From NCBI GenBank assembly GCA_023392575.1, contig JAEVYV010000162.1, positions 1 through 41,304 on the forward strand: DNA of 41,304 nucleotides, given 5' to 3'. Below the pieces are notes generated by a model. The model had not been told where the DNA came from. It saw only the letters and a list, made by a program, of their open reading frames with translations, and made no database searches. A program made the translations under genes and the position numbers. The stretch's first letter is position 1, and each line of letters begins with the position of its first letter. Shown one piece after another: positions 34,426 to 41,304 of the stretch. This DNA is from Bacteroidota bacterium (GTDB lineage: Bacteria > Bacteroidota > Bacteroidia > Chitinophagales > Chitinophagaceae).

Positions 34426-35551
34426 GAAAATAGCAATTGTATTGGGTACCCGGCCGGAAGCCATTAAATTACTTCCTGTTTACCAAGCCTTGCGGCATTG
34501 TTTTGAAAGGGTTGACTTGATTTCTACGGGACAACACCAAATGATGCTTCAGCAAATCTTTGATTTTTTCGAAACCCAACCTGCAGTTTCATTAGATGTC
34601 ATGCAGCCAGATCAAACGCTTGGAGGGCTTACGTCCCGCTTGTCGGATAAGCTGTCAGTTCTTTTTCATGAGCGACGGTACGACCTGGTAATCGTACAGG
34701 GTGATACCACCACCGCAATGGTGGCAGCGCTGATGGCTTTTTACCAGCGAATAAAAGTAGTGCATGTGGAAGCGGGTCTTCGTACACACAATAAATTTTC
34801 TCCTTTCCCCGAAGAGGTCAACCGGCAGATTATTAGTCGGGTCGCAGACTATCATTTTGCACCCACTTGGAAGGCTAAAGAAGTGCTGCTGGAGGAAGGC
34901 TTGACCAATGTTCATTGTGTAGGGAACACTGTTATTGACAGCTTAATGCTGTGTTTGGAAAAAATCAAAACAGAAGATGCGGCATACCGGCAACGGTTTG
35001 AAATGATCGGTCGCTTTGAAAAACTTGTTTTAATTACCGGACACCGGCGGGAAAACTTTGGCGATGGCTTTGATCAGATTTGTGCAGCCATAAAAGAGTT
35101 GGCTGCCTTGTATCCAAGCTTTTTATTTTACTATCCGGTGCACTTGAATCCGAATGTAAAGCATAAAGTGCACAGCATCCTGAGCGGCTTGTCCAATGTG
35201 TTTCTTGGCCAGCCTCTCCCTTATGATGAATTGGTCTACCTCATGTCTCGATCTTTCATGATTCTGACTGATTCGGGAGGGATACAGGAAGAGGCGCCGT
35301 CGCTGAATGTCCCCCTGCTGGTGATGCGGGATACAACGGAGCGGCCCGAGGGCATTGATGCCGGTTGCGCCAGGCTGGTGGGAACAGACAAGTTCACTAT
35401 TGTCAATACATTTAAGAAGTTAGCTGAAGATGAAGCTGTTTACCAAAGCATGGCCAGAGCCGGTAATCCTTATGGCGAAGGAAAATCTTCAAGTTTAATT
35501 GCCTCAATCTTAAAGAAAGGATCACCTCCGGCTAAAACTGACGACAGATAA
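34418..35551 (+). CDS. wecB: UDP-N-acetylglucosamine 2-epimerase (non-hydrolysing), copy 2
   Basis: 377 aa. VLGTRPEAIKLLPVYQAL is the classical WecB/MnaA start, and STGQHQMML follows. QGDTTTAM, HVEAGLRT, PEEVNRQ and HRRENFG carry the residues equivalent to E. coli Asp95, Glu117, Glu131 and His213. DSGGIQEEAPSLN binds the nucleotide. It makes UDP-ManNAc. It is closer to the textbook enzyme than copy 1 and has host-like composition. It starts inside the preceding glycosyltransferase gene. Confidence 0.95.
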   Translation: MFKKIAIVLGTRPEAIKLLPVYQALRHCFERVDLISTGQHQMMLQQIFDFFETQPAVSLDVMQPDQTLGGLTSRLSDKLSVLFHERRYDLVIVQGDTTTAMVAALMAFYQRIKVVHVEAGLRTHNKFSPFPEEVNRQIISRVADYHFAPTWKAKEVLLEEGLTNVHCVGNTVIDSLMLCLEKIKTEDAAYRQRFEMIGRFEKLVLITGHRRENFGDGFDQICAAIKELAALYPSFLFYYPVHLNPNVKHKVHSILSGLSNVFLGQPLPYDELVYLMSRSFMILTDSGGIQEEAPSLNVPLLVMRDTTERPEGIDAGCARLVGTDKFTIVNTFKKLAEDEAVYQSMARAGNPYGEGKSSSLIASILKKGSPPAKTDDR

Positions 35552-35711
35552 CTAAAAGCACCTGCACAGTCTGTTGAAGAATTATTCAGACCGAAATCGA
35601 AGTTCAGCCTTAGATTCATAGCGCATTTTTTCTCATCAACTCCCCCAATTAACGTTCCTAATACAGCTTTTTTACCCCGACTTCCGAACTTCACAAAAAA
35701 ATGCTGGTGCC

Positions 35712-37145
35712 ATGAAACAACTAGCTACCCTTGTTTTTTTCCTTATCTTTTTTTCTGGCTATGCCCAGTCTTTCGTGGTGAAAAATATCGGCGATTTTGG
35801 CGCCAAGGGGGATGGAAAAACCAGTGATCAGAAAGCTTTTGAAAAAGCGGCGGATTTCTTTAACCGGCGTGGTGGCAATGGCCGGCTGGTCATCTCCAAA
35901 GGTACCTATGTCGTAGGCCGGCAGGAGTTCACCGGCGGGCAGAAAGGCAAACCGGCCTACTACGGCCGCGACGTCCTGCGTTTTTCCCATGTTAAAAACA
36001 TGGAGGTTGTGGGTAAGGACGGAGCCGTATTACGGTATGCCGACAGCCTGCGTTTCGGCGCCTTCGATCCAACCTCAGGTCGGGTCTTTCCCAATCAGAA
36101 GTATTTTGTGAAATATGCGTACGCAGCCTTTCTTGGTAACTGCATCCTGATCGACAGCTCGGAAAAAGTTTCCATCAAAAACCTCGAACTCGATGGCAAC
36201 AACAAAGCAGCTGTCCTGGGCGGTGTATATGGCGACAAAGGCCGGCAAGTGCCCCATTATGGTATTTTCATCCTCAACAGTCGGAACGTAGACGTGGAAA
36301 ATGTAAATGCCCACCATTTCTATCTTGACGGCATCAGTGTGTCCAATAAGGCAGGCAGTAAACCAGATGAGATTGAACTGAGAAATTGCCGCTTTGAGTA
36401 TAACAGCCGCCAGGGGCTTTCCTGGGTGGGTGGCAATGGCTTAATCGCAATAGACTGTTATTTTAATCATACCGGCCAAGGTGCATTCGGCTCTCCGCCC
36501 GGAGCCGGTGTGGATATTGAAGCCGAGGTAGGGCCGATAAGGAATGGAGAATTTAGAAACTGTGAGTTTGTCAACAACAAAGGTGTGGGTATGGTGGCCG
36601 ATAATGGCAACAGCGCCAACTGCAGCTTTAAGAATTGCACTTTCTGGGGCACAGAGGCCTATGCCCTTTGGGTGAACAAACCATCGTTTACGTTTGAAGA
36701 CTGCAAAATTTATGGATCATTTGTGCATGGCTTCAATGCAAGTAGCGATGCGGAAGCCACCCGTTTTATCAATTGTGATTTTGAAGACAGGCCCTATAAC
36801 GGAAAAGCGCCCTACGGGAGATTTCTGGTGGAATCGAATGAGCGCAGGCGGGTAAGTTTTACAAACTGCCGCTTTATTTCCAATAAAATGAAGCTTCTGT
36901 GGATTCAGATCGATGCGAAACTTGCGCCGGAGGAGAAGTACCAGTTTCGCAATTGCCAGTTCAACATCAATAACGATAATCTCCCCAAAAACGATTTTGT
37001 TGCTGTCATTCGGGGAATGCGCTACCAGGACTGTACGTTTCAATACACCAGTGCGGCCGCAAAAGAAAAGCACTACTATCTGAATAGCTGTTGCGCCAAC
37101 TTCAATGTAGATGCGGGGGGGAACAAGATCGTTTATACACAGTAG
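35712..37145 (+). CDS. Secreted right-handed beta-helix protein (pectate-lyase-3-like)
   Basis: 477 aa with a signal peptide (1-18, ending GYAQS). The mature start VKNIGDFGAKGDGKTSDQKA is the N-terminal cap of the Pectate_lyase_3 / GH28-type parallel beta-helix. Repeated NCxF-like coils follow (NCRFEYNS, NCEFVNNKG, NCTFWG, NCDFEDR, NCRFIS, NCQFNI), about one per 25-35 residues. Such proteins in polysaccharide loci act as lyases, hydrolases or epimerases on the polymer; the catalytic residues are not evident. It starts 160 bases after the 2-epimerase gene in a gap with no clear promoter. Confidence 0.85.
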   Translation: MKQLATLVFFLIFFSGYAQSFVVKNIGDFGAKGDGKTSDQKAFEKAADFFNRRGGNGRLVISKGTYVVGRQEFTGGQKGKPAYYGRDVLRFSHVKNMEVVGKDGAVLRYADSLRFGAFDPTSGRVFPNQKYFVKYAYAAFLGNCILIDSSEKVSIKNLELDGNNKAAVLGGVYGDKGRQVPHYGIFILNSRNVDVENVNAHHFYLDGISVSNKAGSKPDEIELRNCRFEYNSRQGLSWVGGNGLIAIDCYFNHTGQGAFGSPPGAGVDIEAEVGPIRNGEFRNCEFVNNKGVGMVADNGNSANCSFKNCTFWGTEAYALWVNKPSFTFEDCKIYGSFVHGFNASSDAEATRFINCDFEDRPYNGKAPYGRFLVESNERRRVSFTNCRFISNKMKLLWIQIDAKLAPEEKYQFRNCQFNINNDNLPKNDFVAVIRGMRYQDCTFQYTSAAAKEKHYYLNSCCANFNVDAGGNKIVYTQ

Positions 37146-37316
37146 TGCTTGCGAAAAATAATCAAAGCATAGCCTCATGAAACGGCTCCAACCCTGTCCC
37201 CAGTAGTCGGCTTCTGCTGTTTGTCAGCATTTCGTATTTCCTTCGGTGCTTTGCTTCTCTTTCACCACTACACAAGTCAAATACTCTTTTCTTTGCAAGC
37301 TATCAATTGAAAATTC

Positions 37317-39221
37317 ATGTGCGGAATAGCAGGTAGTTTCCACTTTACATCAAATTCAGCAGGGCACACCGCGGACTATTACGCCGCCCTGAGCACCCTC
37401 AACATGCGTGGTCCGGATGGCAAAGGCCTGTTTCAACAGGGGCCTGTCACGCTCGGCCACCGCCGCCTTTCCATTATTGATACCTCCTGTGCCGGGGATC
37501 AGCCCATGACCACTTCCGATGGCCGCTATACCATCGTATTTAACGGCGAAATATTCAACTATCAGGCTCTTCAGAAAAAATATCTTTCCGCCGGCGAACA
37601 GCAGCAACTGCACTCTCGTTCCGATACCGAGGTCTTTTTATTGCTCTATGCAAAGTTGAAAGAACAGTGCTTTGAACTGTTGGAAGGTTTTTTTGCCGCG
37701 GCCATTTACGATAGCCTCACAAAAGAGTTGGTGTTGGTTCGCGACCGCTTTGGTAAAAAGCCGCTGCTTGTTTACCGGAATGCGGATAAGCTCATTTTCG
37801 CATCTGAAATGAAGGCCTTGCTGAAGGCCGGTGTACCCAAAAAACTGAACCGGCAGATGCTGCCCCTGTACCTGCAGCTCAATTATGTGCCCCAGCCGTA
37901 CAGCCTGATTGAAGGTGTACAAAAACTGAGGCCCGGTCATTATGCCCGCATCTGCGGAAAGGAGTTTTCAGAACAGGCTTTTTATTGCCAGGATCTGCAT
38001 CCCGAAAACTATCCCTCCTACACGTATGAAGAAGCGCAAAAACAATTGGTAGCCCTCATGGATGCCTCTGTACAAAAGCGAATGATTGCCGACGTGCCGC
38101 TCGGCGCCTTCCTCAGCGGCGGGATCGACTCCTCGGTGGTGGTGGCCCTGGCCTCGCGGCATACACAAAAATTATCTACGTTTTCCATCGGTTACAAGGA
38201 TAACCCGTTTTTTGATGAAACCGAATATGCGCTGGCGGTAGCTAAAAAATATCACACCGATCATACGGTGTTTTCACTCACCGGAAATGATTTTCTGGAG
38301 CATGTATATGATGTACTGAACTATATAGATGAGCCCTTTGCCGACTCCTCAGCCATCCCAGAATACATTTTGAGTTATTATACCCGCAAGCACGTGACGG
38401 TGGCTCTTTCCGGCGATGGTGGCGACGAGGTTTTTGCCGGCTACAACAAGCATGCGGCGGAGTGGCGGATGCGAAACAGGGGCTGGAAGGAAAACCTTGT
38501 GAAAATGGGAGGACCTTTGTGGAAATTGCTGCCGCACAGCAGGAACAATAAATACACTAATAGGTTCCGGCAGCTTGATCGCTTTGCCGGGGCAGCGGCT
38601 CTTTCTCCCGCCCGCCGCTACTGGAAATGGGCTTCCTTTCTTAGTAAGCAGGAGGCTCTCAACCTATTGCACCCTGAACTGAGATTGCAGTTAAACACGG
38701 CCACTCAAAACCAAATAGAAAAAGAGTTTACGGCAGGCATCAAGGGCGCCGATTTTAACGAAGTATTGCTGGCTGATATGAACCTGGTGTTGCTCAGTGA
38801 TATGCTGGTAAAGGTGGATTTAATGAGTATGGCCAATAGCCTTGAGGTTAGAAGTCCCTTTCTGGACCATCAGGTGGTGGACTTTGCATTTGGTCTCCCG
38901 GCCGAATACAAGATCAACGCAAGGTTGAAAAAGCGCATTGTGCAGGATGCCTTCAGGCACCTGTTGCCGCCCGAGTTATACAACCGGCCCAAGAAGGGAT
39001 TTGAGATTCCCCTGCTCGCTTGGTTGCGCAACGAGTTATGGTCGTTGGTGGATGGCGATCTGCTCAGTGATACTTTTGTAAAACAGCAGGGCATTTTTCA
39101 TTTACCTGCCGTACAGCAGCTAAAAAAGCAACTGCATTCTTCCAGTCCGGGCGACAGTCATGCGACCATCTGGGCCTTGCTGGTGTTTCAATACTGGTGG
39201 AAACATTATATAGAAGCATAG
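37317..39221 (+). CDS. asnB: Asparagine synthase-type glutamine amidotransferase in polysaccharide locus
   Basis: 634 aa. Nucleophile Cys2 in MCGIAG releases ammonia from glutamine (class II GATase, residues 2-200, with RGPDGKG and FNGEIFNY). The synthase domain has the PP-loop SGGIDSS (267-273) that adenylates a carboxylate. AsnB-type genes in exopolysaccharide loci (for example WbpS in Pseudomonas O-antigen clusters) are thought to amidate a sugar uronic acid, so asparagine may not be the product here. It converges with the membrane protein gene at 39206, overlapping by 16 bases. Confidence 0.93.
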   Translation: MCGIAGSFHFTSNSAGHTADYYAALSTLNMRGPDGKGLFQQGPVTLGHRRLSIIDTSCAGDQPMTTSDGRYTIVFNGEIFNYQALQKKYLSAGEQQQLHSRSDTEVFLLLYAKLKEQCFELLEGFFAAAIYDSLTKELVLVRDRFGKKPLLVYRNADKLIFASEMKALLKAGVPKKLNRQMLPLYLQLNYVPQPYSLIEGVQKLRPGHYARICGKEFSEQAFYCQDLHPENYPSYTYEEAQKQLVALMDASVQKRMIADVPLGAFLSGGIDSSVVVALASRHTQKLSTFSIGYKDNPFFDETEYALAVAKKYHTDHTVFSLTGNDFLEHVYDVLNYIDEPFADSSAIPEYILSYYTRKHVTVALSGDGGDEVFAGYNKHAAEWRMRNRGWKENLVKMGGPLWKLLPHSRNNKYTNRFRQLDRFAGAAALSPARRYWKWASFLSKQEALNLLHPELRLQLNTATQNQIEKEFTAGIKGADFNEVLLADMNLVLLSDMLVKVDLMSMANSLEVRSPFLDHQVVDFAFGLPAEYKINARLKKRIVQDAFRHLLPPELYNRPKKGFEIPLLAWLRNELWSLVDGDLLSDTFVKQQGIFHLPAVQQLKKQLHSSSPGDSHATIWALLVFQYWWKHYIEA

Positions 39222-40567
39222 GGTAGTCGCCGTGGCTTTTGGCCAGCTAGAGTTAGCTTTTTGTCCTTATAAAGCAATACAGCCAGAAAGGCCGCATAAA
39301 AGGGCAGGCAGGGAATTTTATACCGTGATAAGGCTCCGAAATTATACGAGGTTATGCCCACAGCAAAAGCAAAGATGATAGCAAAAACAAGAAAGAACAT
39401 CAGGTTGGGGTCTTTACCCATCATGGAAAAAATCTTTCCCTTCCGTTTCATAATAACCTTTAGTGTAAAGTACAAAAAGGCCAGGGCTTCTAAAGCAGAT
39501 AATAAAACAATAACCTTACGGGCTTCCCAAGGAAACGGACGGAAGAATGTTACCGCTACTGCCGCCGGAAACTTTAATAACATACCAGTTGCCGTGGGGG
39601 CAAGCTCGCCCAAATCGTAAGCTGAACCCTCATCACCCGAGGCATAGACAATCCATCCCCGGGTAGCTTCTGCCGTTTGTGTAATCCGGTCCAACGAGTA
39701 GCGGTTAAGCTCATCGGCAAATCGGTCTGAAAAGAATAGAAATCCTGTCGCAACCACTCCTGCAAATCCCAGATTAACCAGCCACCGCAAACCGGCATTT
39801 CCAATTTTATACGAATAGTTCATCAACAGCCATAATCCCAAAGCCGGTAAAAACGCTAGCAGAATATACAGTTTCACCAACCCGATGAGATAAAAGCTAA
39901 TAACCAGCAGCAGCAGGTTATTAGCTGAAAAATCTTTTTGAACAAAAACACGGAAGGTGCAATAGACTACCCAGCCCAGGCCGAACATGCATACGGTATC
40001 TTTGAATATCGCGGAGCCCCATACAAAAGTGCTGGGGATGAATAAAAAAGCAATGGCCAGTTCCTTATGCAGCTTGGGGTAAATGTTGACAAATGTGCGG
40101 TATAGAGCCCAGATACCAGTAAACGAAAAATACGCAAACAACAGGGCTGTGGGTATGTAGGTAGTGCCGTTGAGTAATCCCAAAACAGCGGCGATCCGTG
40201 CTACGGTATAACTGGCTGCATCGTTGTACCAGTACAATTGTGATGTATATTGGTACAGTCTTGGATTTGTATAAGGCGATTTATGCATCAATAAATCCAG
40301 CCAGATGCTAAATGAATCGTTTAAAGAAGAGTTAATAACCTGGCTATGACGAAAGAAATTAAACGTATCGCCCCCGCCATAATAAAACTGGTAAATCAGT
40401 GCAATAAAAATCGCTCCTCCAAATTTAACCCACAGGCCCGGTAAATAATACTTGCGCAGCGGATGCCCGGTCGGGTAGCGCTTGTCCCTTTGCCGCCGGG
40501 CGATATACCCCAGCACCAAAAGGTAGATCGGCGTCAGAACCAGGTCCCATATCGTTAAATACTGCAC
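39206..40567 (-). CDS. Polytopic membrane protein, candidate Wzy polymerase
   Basis: 453 aa with about 10-11 hydrophobic helices spread over the whole length. An early segment after helix 2 reads YQFYYGGGDTFNFFRHS, and a soluble stretch of about 50 residues (from DRFADELNRY to GELAPTAT) sits between later helices, like the periplasmic loop of Wzy polymerases. No family signature can be claimed, since Wzy proteins are poorly conserved. A Wzx, Wza and Wzc are present and no other polymerase is seen, so this is the best candidate. It is on the opposite strand to the rest of the locus. Confidence 0.6.
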   Translation of the reverse strand: MQYLTIWDLVLTPIYLLVLGYIARRQRDKRYPTGHPLRKYYLPGLWVKFGGAIFIALIYQFYYGGGDTFNFFRHSQVINSSLNDSFSIWLDLLMHKSPYTNPRLYQYTSQLYWYNDAASYTVARIAAVLGLLNGTTYIPTALLFAYFSFTGIWALYRTFVNIYPKLHKELAIAFLFIPSTFVWGSAIFKDTVCMFGLGWVVYCTFRVFVQKDFSANNLLLLVISFYLIGLVKLYILLAFLPALGLWLLMNYSYKIGNAGLRWLVNLGFAGVVATGFLFFSDRFADELNRYSLDRITQTAEATRGWIVYASGDEGSAYDLGELAPTATGMLLKFPAAVAVTFFRPFPWEARKVIVLLSALEALAFLYFTLKVIMKRKGKIFSMMGKDPNLMFFLVFAIIFAFAVGITSYNFGALSRYKIPCLPFYAAFLAVLLYKDKKLTLAGQKPRRLPYASI

Positions 40568-40640
40568 CGGGCGAAAGTAATTTTTATTCTATTCCACTTT
40601 TGCATTTCCTCTTTAATTTTTCCAATATATAGCCGTGTAC

Positions 40641-40705
40641 TTCTAACCCCTAACCCTTAAACTCTAAACCCTCTCAACGTCTAAACAACTCAACCCTCTC
40701 AACTC
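40641..40705. repeat. CTAACC/CTAAAC/CTCAAC repeat at the right edge of the polysaccharide locus
   Basis: It starts with CTAACCCC words, passes to CTAAAC words and ends with CTCAACCCTCTCAACTC, the same order of words as at 19902-19937. It fills most of the gap between two minus-strand genes and supplies the stop codon of the XRE gene. Confidence 0.6.
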
Positions 40706-41127
40706 TTCATCCTTTCCCCCAGCATTTTTTCCAACAACGCCACCTTTTCTTTTTCCGATTGCAGTAGACGCTCATAGAGTTTTTTGTTTTCCTCCAGTGT
40801 TTTCATCAACTCATCAAGTGGATTAAAATTGCAGTTATTATTAGTAGATGAAAAGAATGCACCTTTAGCACTGCTGTCGTTGAAAGTATTAAAGTAAGTA
40901 ATGGCAGCTTCCTCATTAAAATTCTTAATCGCCTCAGGGGTAACCTTCAAAGCCTTGGCTACCTCCTCCAGCACCGGCTCGTCAATCACTTCTTTCGATT
41001 CCAGCAGGGAGATTTTCTTTTGGTTCCAGTCATCACCCAGTTCCAGCGCCAGGGCTTCCTGCTTTACTCCCTGGATCTCGCGGATGCGTTTTACGTTTCT
41101 GCCGTGGTGAACCTGTCTTGCACTCAT
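40699..41127 (-). CDS. XRE-family helix-turn-helix regulator with C-terminal coiled coil
   Basis: 142 aa. Residues about 10-67 form an HTH_3-like domain (NVKRIREIQGVKQEALALEL, then KKISLLESKEVIDEPVLEEVAKAL). The middle part is Asn/Phe/Ser-rich. Residues about 105-140 (TLEENKKLYERLLQSEKEKV) are a strongly predicted coiled coil, suggesting dimer or higher oligomer formation. Such short XRE proteins with coiled-coil tails are common in Bacteroidota; the target is unknown. Being next to the polysaccharide locus it could regulate it, but nothing in the sequence proves this. The stop codon lies inside the CTCAAC repeat. Confidence 0.85.
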   Translation of the reverse strand: MSARQVHHGRNVKRIREIQGVKQEALALELGDDWNQKKISLLESKEVIDEPVLEEVAKALKVTPEAIKNFNEEAAITYFNTFNDSSAKGAFFSSTNNNCNFNPLDELMKTLEENKKLYERLLQSEKEKVALLEKMLGERMKS

Positions 41128-41144
41128 AACGAATGATTGAGTAA

Positions 41145-41152
41145 CAAATATA
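41145..41152 (-). promoter_or_regulatory. Candidate -7 element of the XRE gene
   Basis: On the minus strand TATATTTG matches TAnnTTTG fully and lies 17 bases before the ATG at 41127. No TTTG sits at the usual 17-23 spacing; the nearest is about 25 bases upstream. Confidence 0.4.
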
Positions 41153-41182
41153 AAAATTATAGCGCAGGTAGTTTACCCAAAA

Positions 41183-41223
41183 AAAGCGGGATAAAATATC
41201 CATCCAAAGCGGGAAATTTATCC
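41183..41223. repeat. Pair of imperfect 18-19 bp direct repeats upstream of the XRE gene
   Basis: AAAGCGGGATAAAATATCC (41183-41201) and AAAGCGGGAAATTTATCC (41206-41223) share the first nine bases and the ATCC end. They are spaced 23 bases start to start, about two helical turns. They lie just upstream of the candidate -7 element, where an operator or activator site would be expected. Confidence 0.45.
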
Positions 41224-41304
41224 TTTCCAAAATTTCAGTGCGCCAAAAACAAGGGCTTAGTTTGCAGAACGGCTGGCCAGGATTTAGAGCTGAGTGTTTA
41301 GCGG

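Noticed and set aside
35470..35694. Minus-strand ORF of 74 codons after the second 2-epimerase gene
   Set aside because: About a third of it is the antisense of the epimerase gene and the rest has no recognisable feature.

Overview
The window looks like a chromosomal segment of a Bacteroidota bacterium, most likely Chitinophagaceae-like. The reasons are the lack of clear Shine-Dalgarno sequences, promoter matches to the Bacteroidota pattern TTTG-N19-TAnnTTTG, LytS/LytTR and carboxypeptidase-regulatory-like proteins, a NusG-like protein heading the polysaccharide operon, and short degenerate intergenic repeats. No rRNA, tRNA, CRISPR array or insertion sequence was recognised. The taxonomic call is inference from gene types, not from a marker gene.

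Left part (1-12.6 kb), envelope and housekeeping genes. A cut-off secreted protein on the minus strand is followed by a four-gene minus-strand operon (4295 to 319). This operon alternates two predicted outer-membrane or secreted proteins with two paralogous glycerophosphodiester phosphodiesterase lipoproteins. A hairpin with a T-tract upstream of it may end a small RNA or act as a leader attenuator. Next come a small RRM RNA-binding protein, a secreted CarboxypepD_reg-like protein, and a plus-strand operon of an acyltransferase-3 membrane protein with a LytS-type kinase and LytTR regulator. A GH20 beta-hexosaminidase then faces a DUF5009/HGSNAT-like membrane acetyltransferase across a bidirectional terminator.

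Main part (12.7-40.6 kb), an exopolysaccharide or O-antigen-like locus. A strong promoter match and a leader of about 140 nt precede a NusG-like antiterminator (UpxY type). It is followed by the export lipoprotein (Wza type), the tyrosine autokinase (Wzc type), UDP-sugar enzymes (a WbpP-like epimerase and a WbpD-like acetyltransferase) and the dTDP-sugar genes rfbB and rfbA. A frameshifted four-helix-bundle gene lies between rfbB and rfbA. From about 21.0 to 33.6 kb the DNA is visibly more AT-rich. This block carries glycosyltransferases, a methyltransferase broken by an in-frame stop, a Wzx flippase, a CDP-6-deoxyhexose cassette (rfbF, rfbG, a reductase and an RmlC-like epimerase) and a UDP-GlcNAc 2-epimerase. 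Host-like composition returns inside a glycosyltransferase gene at about 33.6 kb. A second 2-epimerase, a secreted beta-helix protein, an AsnB-type amidotransferase and, on the opposite strand, a polytopic membrane protein that is the best Wzy polymerase candidate close the locus. No initiating phosphoglycosyltransferase was found.

Right end: an XRE-family regulator with imperfect direct repeats upstream. A family of short CTAAAC/CTCAAC-word repeats recurs at the joints of the locus. One tract appears to sit inside the rfbB coding sequence as an in-frame insertion of about 19 residues, and two others flank the broken four-helix-bundle gene.
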